64,000 nucleotides of DNA from Scatosoma sp045594025 (GTDB lineage: Bacteria; Bacillota; Clostridia; Christensenellales; Borkfalkiaceae). The notes below the pieces were generated by a model that saw only the letters and a program-made list of their open reading frames with translations, had not been told where the DNA came from and made no database searches. Shown in pieces: positions 24,665 to 34,438 of the stretch. The position numbers were made by a program, and so were the translations under genes. The stretch is from positions 1 to 64,000 of the forward strand of contig JAZNXS010000033.1 in assembly GCA_045594025.1 (NCBI GenBank), written 5' to 3'. Position 1 is the first letter of the stretch. Each line of letters starts with the position of its first letter.

Positions 24665-26284
24665 TTAATTCGTCCATGCTCTCAATAAAGCGTTGGCAAC
24701 CTGCAGTTTTTCCTCTGCAAGTTTTCTATCTTCCGCCTTAATTTGCAAATAAATTTTCATTTTGGGTTCCGTGCCGCTTGGCCTGATAATCAGGCGATAA
24801 TCCTCGCTCTTAAACCGCAAAACGTCACTCTTGGGTAAGCCGTATAAACCGTTTGCAAAATCGTCGAACACAAGTGCTTGCCCGTCGATTTCCTTCGGCG
24901 GATTTTGACGGATATTCGTCAACACCGTCTTCATCTTTTCCATACCGTCTTTTCCCGGCATTGAAATCGACTTCAACTCCGTTTGATAATAACCGTATCT
25001 TCCGTAAATTTCCTGCAAGACCGCATACATGCTCTTGCCGTTTTCTTTGAAATAGGCGCAAGCTTCCGCAATCATCATCGCCGCCGACACCGCGTCTTTA
25101 TCGCGCGCATGCGTGCCGATTAAATACCCGTAGCTTTCCTCTAATCCAAGCAAATAACCGTCAATCGTTTCCAACGCTTCGCCGATGTACTTAAAGCCCG
25201 TCAGCACCTCTTTGACTTCCGCACCAAATTCTTTCGCCATATCAAAGATAATATCCGTCGTAACGATCGTCTTTATCACCGTTGAACCCGTACACGGTAT
25301 TCCCATTTCGCGTTTTTTCAGTAAAATGTAGTAGAGCAAAATACTCCCCGTTTCATTACCGTTTAAAAGCACGTACTCACCCTTTTCATCGGGCACGGCA
25401 ATACCGATGCGATCCGCATCAGGGTCGGTTGCCATCACCAAATCGGGCTTATACTTCTCCGCATCGCGAAGCGCAAGCGTCAACGCCGCTTTTTCTTCGG
25501 GATTGGGATACGGGCAGGTAGTAAAGTTTCCGTCGGGTAATTCTTGTTCTGCAACCGTTTGAACGTTGGTTACGCCCATTTCCCTTAAAATCTTCTGCAC
25601 GTATTTTCTGCCCGTGCCATGCAAGGGAGAATACACGATAGACGGTGCGTTTTTATCCGTAATCTTCGTCAATGAAAAGGCTTTTATCGCCTCTAAAAAC
25701 GCTCGTTCTACCCTTTCATCCAACGCCTCGATCAAAGCTTCATTCGGCGTAAAATCATTGAAATAATCGTATTCGTTAATCTTTTCCGTAATCGCTTTTG
25801 CCGCCTCGTCCGTGATTTGACAGCCGAGCGCGTTATACACCTTATAACCGTTGTATTCCTTAGGGTTATGGCTTGCCGTAATGACAATACCTGCGCTCGC
25901 CTTCAAATAGCGTACCGCAAAGGACAATACGGGGGTAGGCGTAAGCTCGGAAAATAAATACGCCTTAACCCCTTTTGCCGACATAATTTCAGCCGCTAAA
26001 CGAGCAAATTCAGCCGACTTATTGCGACTATCATAAGCAATTACGATACTGTTTCCGCCCGTTTCGACAAGGTATGCCGCAAGCCCAAGCGTTGCTCTGC
26101 CTACGGTATAAATATTCATTCGATTCGTACCTGCCCCTATGATTCCGCGCAATCCGCCCGTACCAAAGGACAATGCTTTATAAAATCTATCCTCGATTTC
26201 CTTGTCGTTTCCTTGCACGAAAAGCAGTTCGTTCTTTATTTCTTTGTCTTCGACTTTTTCAAGCCATCTTTCAAATTCACTCAT
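24665..26284 (-). CDS. Phosphoglucomutase/phosphomannomutase
   Basis: A 539-residue alpha-D-phosphohexomutase that moves phosphate between C1 and C6 of glucose or mannose. Four active-site blocks are present: TASHNPKEYNGYKVY (phosphoserine about residue 138), ATDPDADRIG (magnesium ligands), LLGLEESYGYL (sugar specificity) and RPSGTEPKMK (phosphate binding). The start at ATG 26284 overlaps the stop of the GH130 gene as ATGA, giving translational coupling. This links it to the phosphorylase: mannose-1-phosphate made by GH130 would be converted to mannose-6-phosphate here. The sequence alone does not separate glucose from mannose preference. Confidence 0.95.
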   Translation of the reverse strand: MSEFERWLEKVEDKEIKNELLFVQGNDKEIEDRFYKALSFGTGGLRGIIGAGTNRMNIYTVGRATLGLAAYLVETGGNSIVIAYDSRNKSAEFARLAAEIMSAKGVKAYLFSELTPTPVLSFAVRYLKASAGIVITASHNPKEYNGYKVYNALGCQITDEAAKAITEKINEYDYFNDFTPNEALIEALDERVERAFLEAIKAFSLTKITDKNAPSIVYSPLHGTGRKYVQKILREMGVTNVQTVAEQELPDGNFTTCPYPNPEEKAALTLALRDAEKYKPDLVMATDPDADRIGIAVPDEKGEYVLLNGNETGSILLYYILLKKREMGIPCTGSTVIKTIVTTDIIFDMAKEFGAEVKEVLTGFKYIGEALETIDGYLLGLEESYGYLIGTHARDKDAVSAAMMIAEACAYFKENGKSMYAVLQEIYGRYGYYQTELKSISMPGKDGMEKMKTVLTNIRQNPPKEIDGQALVFDDFANGLYGLPKSDVLRFKSEDYRLIIRPSGTEPKMKIYLQIKAEDRKLAEEKLQVANALLRAWTN

Positions 26285-27318
26285 GCTTTGCATTCCGTCA
26301 TTAAGTAATTCAACAGCTCGTTAAAATCTGCCGTTGCAAGCCCGATATACGTATCCGCCGTACCGTAATATACGTATAACGTACCGTCTTTTACCACCGT
26401 GCCTGTAGGGAATACGCATCCCTCATAAATACCGCACGTTTCATAATCGTGTTCGGGCTCCATAAGGAAATCTTTCGTTCTTGCAATAATCTTTCTGGGA
26501 TCTTCCAAATCCATGAGCACTGCGCCGACACGGTAAATACCCTTTTCGTCTACGCCGTGATAAAGCATAAACCAACCGTATTCCGTCTTAATAGGGGGAG
26601 TGCCACCGCCCATACGTTGGGTTTCCCACCACTGTCCGCCCGTCATAAGCAGCTCGGGCTTGTCGTATTCGATAAGATCATCGCCGAACGAAATCCAAAT
26701 AGAAGGCATTTTCACGCCTACGTTTTTGAACTTTGGACGGGAAATCATCGCGTACCTGCCCCCTATCTTTTCAGGGAAAAGGTATACGTCTCTATCATCC
26801 ACCGTAGCTTCAGTGATGCGACCGAATTTCTTATACACCTTAAAATCTTTCGTTGCCGCAAGATAGGTTACTGTGATGTTATTCTTCGCAAAGGCAGGAA
26901 TTTCCTCGCCGCAAACGTCCGTTTCGTCCATATACGTGGGCGCTTTGGAAACACCCTCTACGTATTCCACCAACCAGTACTGTCCAGGCGCATACGCACG
27001 AGCCGCATACGTCAAATAGTACATATCGCCAATCTTCATAAGACGAGGATCTTCCACGCAACCGCCGTCCGGTTCGTCGTGGCTTCCCTCAAATGCAGGC
27101 TTATCACTTTGACGGACAAAGTGTATCCCATCTTTACTGGTTGCCAAACCAAGCTTAATTTGGTGACGAACGTCGTTCCCAGCCGCGCGGTAAAGCATAA
27201 CGAATTCTTCATTTTTATCGTCATAAATTACCGCAGGATTGAGAACGCAACGTTCTTCCCATTGATTTGCAGGATTCGGTTTTAAAATTGGATTCCCTTC
27301 AAATTTTTTAAGTTTCAT
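26281..27318 (-). CDS. GH130-family beta-mannoside phosphorylase
   Basis: A 345-residue five-bladed propeller enzyme of family GH130, which splits beta-mannosides with phosphate to give mannose-1-phosphate. Motifs: GNPILKPNPANQWE at the N-terminus, VLNPAVIYDDKNEEFVMLYR-type blade, CVEDPRLMKIGDMYYLTY with the proton-donor Asp in EDPR, and GGGTPPIKTEYGWFMLYHG. No signal peptide, so it is cytoplasmic. It is coupled to the phosphohexomutase gene. The subfamily (beta-1,4 versus beta-1,2 oligomannose or Man-GlcNAc) cannot be settled by eye. Confidence 0.92.
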   Translation of the reverse strand: MKLKKFEGNPILKPNPANQWEERCVLNPAVIYDDKNEEFVMLYRAAGNDVRHQIKLGLATSKDGIHFVRQSDKPAFEGSHDEPDGGCVEDPRLMKIGDMYYLTYAARAYAPGQYWLVEYVEGVSKAPTYMDETDVCGEEIPAFAKNNITVTYLAATKDFKVYKKFGRITEATVDDRDVYLFPEKIGGRYAMISRPKFKNVGVKMPSIWISFGDDLIEYDKPELLMTGGQWWETQRMGGGTPPIKTEYGWFMLYHGVDEKGIYRVGAVLMDLEDPRKIIARTKDFLMEPEHDYETCGIYEGCVFPTGTVVKDGTLYVYYGTADTYIGLATADFNELLNYLMTECKA

Positions 27319-27330
27319 TTTTAAATTCCT

Positions 27331-29229
27331 TTATGCAACAAAATCTTCCACCAAAGTCTTCCAAACGGGAATACCGTGCGTCGTAACATCCCAATATTCC
27401 GCGCTAAAAGACGAGTAATCGTTTCCTGCCGCCTTCATTGCGCTATAATCCGCGTATAACGTAGGCCAAATCCAGTTCTCTATACCGTTAGGCTTAGGAT
27501 TCGACACGTAAATCGGTCCGCCGGAAATAACGTAAGTATTTTTAATGGAAATCGAGTTTCCGCGAGCAAACGCACCGTATTCAATCCCCTCAGGAACTTC
27601 AGGAACGTGAATGATAACGTTATTGATAATCGCAGCCCACATTACATTCCCCATAACCGCAAGATTCGTTTCACCTACATTGCTGAATTTTACGTCAATA
27701 TAAAGATTTTCTAAGGTATATTCGGGTACCCCTGCCTCCCTCGCACCTTGCGAACAGAGAATCCCTGCCGGATTTTTGCCCGTAGTTGCAGTTTTCGTTA
27801 TATTTACCAACGCCAAGTTTTTAATCGTAGCGCCGTGCAAAGTATTTCCGAATAACCCAAAAGCGTGCTGTGTGCCATGATCGAACGTGAAAGATAACAT
27901 GTGTCCTGCCCCATCGAACGTTCCGGCAAAATCATTAGGAACCATGCCTGCAGGCATAGACAAAACTGTGTTTGGTTCGATAATATCTTTTGTAAGTAAA
28001 TAGGAACCTTCAACCGTCGTTTTCGTTTCCCCTGCGTAGATTACCTCAAAATCCTTCAGCTCATCTATGAACATCGTATACGTATTGAAATCCATGCGAT
28101 AGCCGACGTATTCATTATAAAGCGTAACTTCGTTTTGCGCCCCAGCAGGAAGCGTAGCGATATTTTTCAACTTATATTCTTTCCCTAAATATTCATAGGA
28201 TACTATCCCGCTAAAGCCATCAATCAATTCATTTAAAGCTTTAAACGTTTTACTTTCTTTATCAAGATACATTGCGTCCGACGTTGAATAATCAACAACG
28301 AAATCCAAATCTTTAACAGGACGTTTTACCTCTAGCGCGAAAGGAAATTCCTTGCCGCCGTAAGAAACAAGCAAGTTCGTTTTCCCTGCTTTCTTTGCCG
28401 TAATGTTCCACGAATTGCCGGAATACTCGATACCTGCAACCCCTTCGTCCAATATAGACAGCGTATAGTCCTCTATTTCCGTTCCGTTTTCACTAACAAA
28501 TACGGAAGAAATCGTTTGCGTTGTATTGTACGTCTTGCCCTCGTGTTCCGCCGCCGTGTATACGCATATAGAGGTAAGCATACCGCCGTTGAGCAATACC
28601 GTCGTTTCGGAGATAACGTTCACGTGGACCGTTTTTGCATGTACCGTTTGGCCGCGCCAAGTTGCATATACGCTTACCGAAGTGCTACCCACCACGTTGT
28701 TCGCCGTGAATTTCCCATCGGTGATTGTACCAATCGATTCGTCTGCAACTTGATATTCGATTGCACCGTCCGAGAATGCTTTTCCGTTGAATACTACGTG
28801 CGAGCTAAAATCAAACGCCGAACCTTTCATCAACGTAATCTCTTCCCCAATATTATTATCAAATACAAGGGTAGGTACGTTGCCCGATAAGCTAACCTCT
28901 ACCTTACAGGAATCCTGTTTGCTACCATACTGCGCCGTAATCGTTGCAGAGCCCACCTTTAAGGCTTCAATGTGCCCGTTTTCATCAACGGAAACAACGC
29001 TCGGTGAAGAAGACGACCACGATAATGTTTCCCCTTCAAGCACGTTGTAAGATGCGGATAACTCCGCTTTATCCCCCAACGTAAGGAATAAATTTTCGTT
29101 TGCCACTTCCAGCTTTTCTACAACCGGTGCAGTGGAGCTATCCTGGGGATCTTTATTCCAACAACCCGTAGAGGCTACTACGGTTAAACACATGCTACAA
29201 GATAATATCAAGGATAAAAATTTCTTCAT
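27331..29229 (-). CDS. Ig-like/beta-helix surface lipoprotein
   Basis: A 632-residue lipoprotein (signal ending VVASTGC, Cys23). A bacterial Ig-like group 2 domain comes first (LEVANENLFLTLGDKAELSA ... VSVDENGHIEALKVGSATIT), followed by further Ig-like segments to about 310. The C-terminal 300 residues are a beta-helix-type module: FAGTFDGAGHMLSFTF, FGLFGNTLHGATIKNLALVNI, ILCSQGA, LENLYIDVKF, YGAFARGNSISIKNTYVIS. This parallels the modules of the two giant proteins at 40-50 kb, though much diverged. It is likely a surface glycan-binding protein. Start ATG has AGGAG upstream; the gap to the GH130 gene is 12 bases. Confidence 0.8.
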   Translation of the reverse strand: MKKFLSLILSCSMCLTVVASTGCWNKDPQDSSTAPVVEKLEVANENLFLTLGDKAELSASYNVLEGETLSWSSSSPSVVSVDENGHIEALKVGSATITAQYGSKQDSCKVEVSLSGNVPTLVFDNNIGEEITLMKGSAFDFSSHVVFNGKAFSDGAIEYQVADESIGTITDGKFTANNVVGSTSVSVYATWRGQTVHAKTVHVNVISETTVLLNGGMLTSICVYTAAEHEGKTYNTTQTISSVFVSENGTEIEDYTLSILDEGVAGIEYSGNSWNITAKKAGKTNLLVSYGGKEFPFALEVKRPVKDLDFVVDYSTSDAMYLDKESKTFKALNELIDGFSGIVSYEYLGKEYKLKNIATLPAGAQNEVTLYNEYVGYRMDFNTYTMFIDELKDFEVIYAGETKTTVEGSYLLTKDIIEPNTVLSMPAGMVPNDFAGTFDGAGHMLSFTFDHGTQHAFGLFGNTLHGATIKNLALVNITKTATTGKNPAGILCSQGAREAGVPEYTLENLYIDVKFSNVGETNLAVMGNVMWAAIINNVIIHVPEVPEGIEYGAFARGNSISIKNTYVISGGPIYVSNPKPNGIENWIWPTLYADYSAMKAAGNDYSSFSAEYWDVTTHGIPVWKTLVEDFVA

Positions 29230-29249
29230 TGTTCGTTTCTCCTATACTT

Positions 29250-31289
29250 TTATCTCAAAGACAAGCTAGCGCTCCAAGTACCGATCGTCGTCATAGATCT
29301 TTCCGAGAATTGGAAATCCTTTAAGGCTGCAATATCCGTCTTGAAGTACATTACCATCTCGTTATACGTATCGTCCGACAAGCTCTCTGCATTGCACGAA
29401 AGCATATAATATGCAGGACAAACCCATTCGATATCGATATGTTCTTTCAAAACTTTATATAATTCAGGATCGCTCGTTTCATACTTCGCAACCAACGCGC
29501 GAGCTTCGTCGATCTTATCCAACCAACCCTTTAACATTTCGTATTGCCAAAACTCTCTACTGATGGAATAATTGATAATACCCGTCGTTGCGATTTTCTT
29601 TGTCTCGTGCGCGATAATAAGCGCCCAAGAATTTTGTTCTAAGTATAAATCGTACATAACGTCCGCAGCTTCCTTGAACATGCCTTTGAACCATCTCTGC
29701 GTCAATTCGTTAACGTCCTGCGTCGTATCCCATTGCATCTGCATGTCTAAATAGTAGTCTAGCATCTGGAACGAGGTTACGTTTGCGCCGGGCATCGCGC
29801 TTTGCGTAAACATAAACTTAGCGCCGCCTTCTGCAAAGAATTGGTATGCGTCCGTATCATAGAAGTTTGCGCCGGAGGTTCTGAACAAGAAGTTACCGAA
29901 GTTTGCATTATACGTCCAAAGATATACGGATGATGCAATATCAAACCACTTTAAGGAGTTTTCAATACCTTCCGCGCTTGCTTCATCATAAATATTCTTC
30001 TGATAGCAAAATCCGCTGGAAATTGCATAGAAAACACCTACGTCATCTCTCATCTGCAAATCAGGATGGTTGATTACGTACTTACCTGCTTCTTCGTCAT
30101 AGTGCGCAGGTGCATTTACGTAAGCCGAGTACGCAAAGAATACCAACGTAAGATTATCACGCTTATATGCTGCGTTTTCAGGTTTATTCATCCATTCTTC
30201 CAGCTTTGCGCGGATTTTATTCGCCATAACGAGTACCGCGCCCGAACCTGTACCGTACTTTTCTTCTGCTGCTGCGCAATGTTCGCAACGGCATACTGCG
30301 TTTGCATTGTCTTCGTGTGTGAAAGTAACAATGTTACGAAGAGGATATTTATCCGGCGTATACTTAATCAAAGAACGGGAAATAACGTACGCTGCGCGTT
30401 CAACCAACGCGTCATAATCCTCCTGATTCCCGTGCGCTGTATAGCAAAGCTGGGTATTGTCCCCACCTTGACCACTCTGATCGGAGAACCACGTCTCTCT
30501 CGACGTCTCCGCCTCCTTAGGGATAACGTTAGACGTGTTATGAATAATATGCTCGCTTGCGTTGTTTTCCGTATCGCCTACCGGCAGGAAATACTCGCTA
30601 TAAAGACGAGCGCGAAGACGGTACTGCAAGTTATTCGGGTTTTGGTCTACAAGTGCAGAGGGCGAACCACGCATTTCAATATCAGGTACGTCCACCACGT
30701 TAAATGCGCGGAGTTTCAAATTGTTCGTTTTATTGAGCGCATAGCAATCGTATGCATACTGCTCGTAGCCGAACAAAATATTCAGGAACGTATACACAGC
30801 GTTCAGCGTAGCGCCACTGTTCAAGCCCGTTACGTAGATTGTTTTATCTTTGGTAACGATACGAACGCCTTGCGAACCCAAAACGTCTTCTTTAATATCA
30901 ATATCCGCAGATTCCAACATCTTTGTCGAACCAAGGACGATATATTTTCCTTCTGCCGTATGCGACAAACCTTCGCTCGGTTCTACCACCGTAGAAAGCT
31001 TTACACCCGTTGCTTCTTCAAAGAAGTATCTCAATTCCGATTCCGCAACGATGAGATTTGAATCTGACTTAGCAGGCACAAGGATTCGATAATCACTCTT
31101 GCCGTTCTCAACGATATAGTCGCTCGTTTCAGGTGCCGTCAGGTCGTGAATACCCCTAGTGTATGTATATTTTTTTCTAACTTCGCCCGTAGCATCACTT
31201 GAGTCACCGCCGCCCAAATTAAAGCAACCGCAGAAAAACGCGCTCGCGCAAAGCACACTCATTATTAACGAGATAATACGTTTTTTCAT
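29250..31289 (-). CDS. DUF4838 surface lipoprotein
   Basis: A 679-residue lipoprotein (Cys22 in FFCGC). An N-terminal GH67N/GH20-like beta-domain (SELRYFFEEATGVKLSTVVE, GKYIVLGSTKMLE, YTFLNILFGYEQYAYD) leads into the DUF4838 domain, with VDVPDIEMRGSPSAL, CYTAHGNQEDYDALVE, a CRCEHC motif, LTLVFFAYSAYVNAPA and a long C-terminal helical part. DUF4838 proteins resemble alpha-glucuronidase/hexosaminidase folds and are frequent in polysaccharide loci, but their activity is not established. The C-terminal domain of the 2019-residue protein is a paralogue. The spacing to neighbouring genes (12 and 20 bases) shows one transcript. Confidence 0.88.
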   Translation of the reverse strand: MKKRIISLIMSVLCASAFFCGCFNLGGGDSSDATGEVRKKYTYTRGIHDLTAPETSDYIVENGKSDYRILVPAKSDSNLIVAESELRYFFEEATGVKLSTVVEPSEGLSHTAEGKYIVLGSTKMLESADIDIKEDVLGSQGVRIVTKDKTIYVTGLNSGATLNAVYTFLNILFGYEQYAYDCYALNKTNNLKLRAFNVVDVPDIEMRGSPSALVDQNPNNLQYRLRARLYSEYFLPVGDTENNASEHIIHNTSNVIPKEAETSRETWFSDQSGQGGDNTQLCYTAHGNQEDYDALVERAAYVISRSLIKYTPDKYPLRNIVTFTHEDNANAVCRCEHCAAAEEKYGTGSGAVLVMANKIRAKLEEWMNKPENAAYKRDNLTLVFFAYSAYVNAPAHYDEEAGKYVINHPDLQMRDDVGVFYAISSGFCYQKNIYDEASAEGIENSLKWFDIASSVYLWTYNANFGNFLFRTSGANFYDTDAYQFFAEGGAKFMFTQSAMPGANVTSFQMLDYYLDMQMQWDTTQDVNELTQRWFKGMFKEAADVMYDLYLEQNSWALIIAHETKKIATTGIINYSISREFWQYEMLKGWLDKIDEARALVAKYETSDPELYKVLKEHIDIEWVCPAYYMLSCNAESLSDDTYNEMVMYFKTDIAALKDFQFSERSMTTIGTWSASLSLR

Positions 31290-31301
31290 CTCTTTCCTCC
31301 C

Positions 31302-34300
31302 TTACGAAACCACTACGTTGTAGTAAAGCATAGAGCTATTGCCCAGCTCGTCATAAGCGCGAACACATACGATAAATTCGCCAACGTTCTTGAATACGTA
31401 CGTGTCTACGTCGTAGCCGTCTTCTTCCAAAATAAAGTATTTATCGAGAATCATCGTGTATACTTTAATGTTTTCGCTAGCCGTTGTGTTGTCCGTTACG
31501 GTAAACTCTTTAACCGTATGCGAGCTGCCAACGCTAAGCTGAATCGTAGTCTGCGCGTTAGAACCGTCCTTAAACGCAATCGTCGGCGCGATTCCTTCGC
31601 TTACGTTCACGTTATAGTAATCTTCTTGTTCAAGCGTCGCGCTGCCGTTCGTTCTCGAAGAACCAACGCACGATACCGAATAAGTAACACGATATTGTCC
31701 TGCTTTCGTCAACTTGATTTCGTATTCTCTATTCGCTACAACGTCTTCCATACGAATGCCGTCAACAGAGGTGAGCACCTCGCCGTCTGCATCAAAAACG
31801 GTTACCGTCACGTCCTTAGAAAGAACCGGAGAAAGCACCGACGCAGCATAACAAGGCTTCACCACGTGCGTTGCATTGATTTCTTGTACACCGTTGCAAT
31901 CGCTATATACCATTTGCGGCTTACTTTCACGAAGCGTTGCGTTGAACGTTTGATTGTTGATTTGAGAAATGGTGACTTTGCAACCATTCGTAGCACCAAT
32001 CACGCCGATTTCTAACAGCGCGTTATCCTCGTCGAAGTTTTCAATGCCACCCACGGTAACGCCGCCCGTTTCTAAGCCGGCCAAGGTATGCGCAAGGGAA
32101 TGCTCTCCCGTCAACGAAGCACTCTTCGTTTCCGCATTTTTATCTAAGCAAAGCTTACCATCCTCGTATTGCTTGATATCTACCGCAACCATCGACGCTC
32201 TTTTCTGCGTGTAGGTATACGTGATATAGTTCTGATAAGGATCACGTACGTCGCGCAAGGTGACCGTAACGCCCTCTGCCGCACCTTCCAATGCAAAGTT
32301 CAATTTGAAGTTTGCACCGGAAAGAATATTGATAAACTGCAACTGCGCATCGCCTGCAAAATCGTACGTCAAGCCGTTCTCGCCGAGCGCCGCAGCCGTA
32401 TAGTTTCCTTGCAAATACGAAAGATAGTTCTTTTCCGTCGTTTTCTTACCATACCCAACGTCTACAACGGAATACAAAGGAGATTCCACAGAATCGTTAC
32501 CAAAGCTTGCCTTGAAACGAAGGGTTTCGTTTGCTTCCACTTTATACGCTTGCATTTGCGCCTTGGAAAGCGTTTGATATGCGCCGCCGTCTACGGAAAC
32601 GCTTACCTCTGCTTCATTCTTGTTAAAATCGCCGTTACCTGCAGTGTAAGCCGTTACAGGATCCACCGTATAAGACGCCCCTTTTATGAAATAAGCAGGG
32701 AAATAGAAAGGCGTTTGGAATACCGCGGAATTTTCATCCACGCAAGCCACCTTATAGGAATATTCTTCTTCGTATACGTTATCTTTGAAAAGATACGTCA
32801 CCGTATATTCCCCAGCGCAAGCAGGAATATAGGCATAACCATCTACACCGTTATACTCCAGCTCCGTCTTGTTGCCATTCGGCGTCGTAACGAAGACGGA
32901 AATATTCACGTCCTTGTTTAAGCCGCTTGCCATAATATACGGAAGCACGTTTGCTTTTGCCGCAACCAACTTATTCAAAGCAGTTCCTTCGTACACAATG
33001 TTTTCTTCATCGAGTACGACCATCTCTAATGCATATTCTCCCTTATTGCCATAGGAATCTATCGCCGTATATATCGCCGTATAGTTACCAAGCATATTCG
33101 GAACAAATACTCCGTTTTCTACGTTCAAAGAAACCTCGCCGGGCTTGCCGTAGTTACGGTAAACCGCCACGCGAGAATTTCCGTAATAGTTATAATCCAA
33201 TACGTTTGAAAGCTTGGGCAATGTCACCGCTTTCCCTTTTTGCAGATAAATCCTATTATCCGTCGTCGGATCGATGTCCACAAAAAGCTGAGGCGCTACG
33301 TTATCTACAAGCGTACCGTTTTGCAACTCTGCACCCTTCATGCCAAAGATCTCTTCTAAACCAAATTCAAACGTATTCGACGTGTAATTATACACTTCAA
33401 TATTTAAATATACTTCTCCCGTCGTAAAGAAGGAATCATACTCAAACGCGTTCGTGCCGTAAATTTCCACGGAATCGATGTCCGTGATCAAACGGGCAGC
33501 GCCGCCGTTTCTTGCCTTCATTTGATGATTAGACAAATCCCATATAAGCGTCATGCCGCCATGGGCCAACAAAGTGGGATTATCTCGGCTTCCCATACCA
33601 CTTCCCCACGCTGTTTTGGACTGGTAACGAGAAGGACGGTGGATTTTATATAATTCCCCATCATAAGGTTCCGTCATTTCATGCGGACGCTTTGTGTTTT
33701 GTTCAAGCCCCGTGAATACTTGCGTGCTTGCAGCTGCGCCCATGTAATAAACGCCTTGGCCTGCGTCGCCGCACCAAATATAATATTCTACAAATTTGCT
33801 TTCATCGTAGCAATCCACGATTTTAACGGAAACAGTGGAAGCGTCGGGCGTTACGTCAGGGCCGTCTCTAAACATAGGGAATATCTTACATACTTCCAAA
33901 GCTTGCCCTGCATAATCGTTTAAATCGATCGTTTTATTGAAAGTAAACGATGTCCCATCCTTTAAGGAAACGGCAACCCCTTTCTTGCCATCTTGCCCAA
34001 CCAAATTCGTTACGTAAGTAGCGGAAGCGCCTTCGTCAACCCCATAAAATTTTTTATTTACAATAAACGTATGGGTTGCTGCAACACCGCTTGCGTTATA
34101 ATACGTCAGCGTGTAAGAACCCGTTTTATCCAATGCATAGCTACCTTCACTTTTCGCCGTACCGTCAGGGAAAAGCAACACAACGCTGGACGCCGTCGTT
34201 TCAACGCCGCCCGTCTTGATGCGAACGCTAGAAGGATCAAGCACGTTAAACGTTTGGCCATAGGTGTATTCCTTCTCAATTACGTACTCCTGCGGCATAA

Positions 34301-34412
34301 TCAGCTCTGTTGCTGCGTTTGCACTTTGCATATTCGTTATCGCATGCGCGCCGCACCCCAAAAGGGTAAGCGCGCAAAGCGTTAAACCTAAGATTTTTAT
34401 TTTCTTTTTCAT
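31302..34412 (-). CDS. Large secreted Ig-like repeat protein
   Basis: A 1036-residue surface protein of unknown function. The signal peptide contains a possible lipobox (TLLGC, Cys20), but SANAA further on could also be a signal-peptidase I site. The body is beta-rich: a jelly-roll-like region around 130-350 (FVEYYIWCGDAGQG, LIWDLSNHQMKARNG) flanked by Ig-like domains that end in strands such as GNYTAIYTAIDSYGNKGEY, GEYTVTYLFKD, AGQYRVTYSVSC and EFIVCVRAYDELGNSS. It follows the two permease genes and precedes the DUF4838 gene, all closely spaced. A glycan-binding or cell-attachment role is likely. Confidence 0.7.
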   Translation of the reverse strand: MKKKIKILGLTLCALTLLGCGAHAITNMQSANAATELIMPQEYVIEKEYTYGQTFNVLDPSSVRIKTGGVETTASSVVLLFPDGTAKSEGSYALDKTGSYTLTYYNASGVAATHTFIVNKKFYGVDEGASATYVTNLVGQDGKKGVAVSLKDGTSFTFNKTIDLNDYAGQALEVCKIFPMFRDGPDVTPDASTVSVKIVDCYDESKFVEYYIWCGDAGQGVYYMGAAASTQVFTGLEQNTKRPHEMTEPYDGELYKIHRPSRYQSKTAWGSGMGSRDNPTLLAHGGMTLIWDLSNHQMKARNGGAARLITDIDSVEIYGTNAFEYDSFFTTGEVYLNIEVYNYTSNTFEFGLEEIFGMKGAELQNGTLVDNVAPQLFVDIDPTTDNRIYLQKGKAVTLPKLSNVLDYNYYGNSRVAVYRNYGKPGEVSLNVENGVFVPNMLGNYTAIYTAIDSYGNKGEYALEMVVLDEENIVYEGTALNKLVAAKANVLPYIMASGLNKDVNISVFVTTPNGNKTELEYNGVDGYAYIPACAGEYTVTYLFKDNVYEEEYSYKVACVDENSAVFQTPFYFPAYFIKGASYTVDPVTAYTAGNGDFNKNEAEVSVSVDGGAYQTLSKAQMQAYKVEANETLRFKASFGNDSVESPLYSVVDVGYGKKTTEKNYLSYLQGNYTAAALGENGLTYDFAGDAQLQFINILSGANFKLNFALEGAAEGVTVTLRDVRDPYQNYITYTYTQKRASMVAVDIKQYEDGKLCLDKNAETKSASLTGEHSLAHTLAGLETGGVTVGGIENFDEDNALLEIGVIGATNGCKVTISQINNQTFNATLRESKPQMVYSDCNGVQEINATHVVKPCYAASVLSPVLSKDVTVTVFDADGEVLTSVDGIRMEDVVANREYEIKLTKAGQYRVTYSVSCVGSSRTNGSATLEQEDYYNVNVSEGIAPTIAFKDGSNAQTTIQLSVGSSHTVKEFTVTDNTTASENIKVYTMILDKYFILEEDGYDVDTYVFKNVGEFIVCVRAYDELGNSSMLYYNVVVS

Positions 34413-34438
34413 CTTTTCACCTCTTCAACTTAGAGTCT

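Noticed and set aside
30066..31061. 331-codon plus-strand frame opposite the DUF4838 gene
   Set aside because: Shadow frame with Cys/Arg-rich composition and no homology I recognise.
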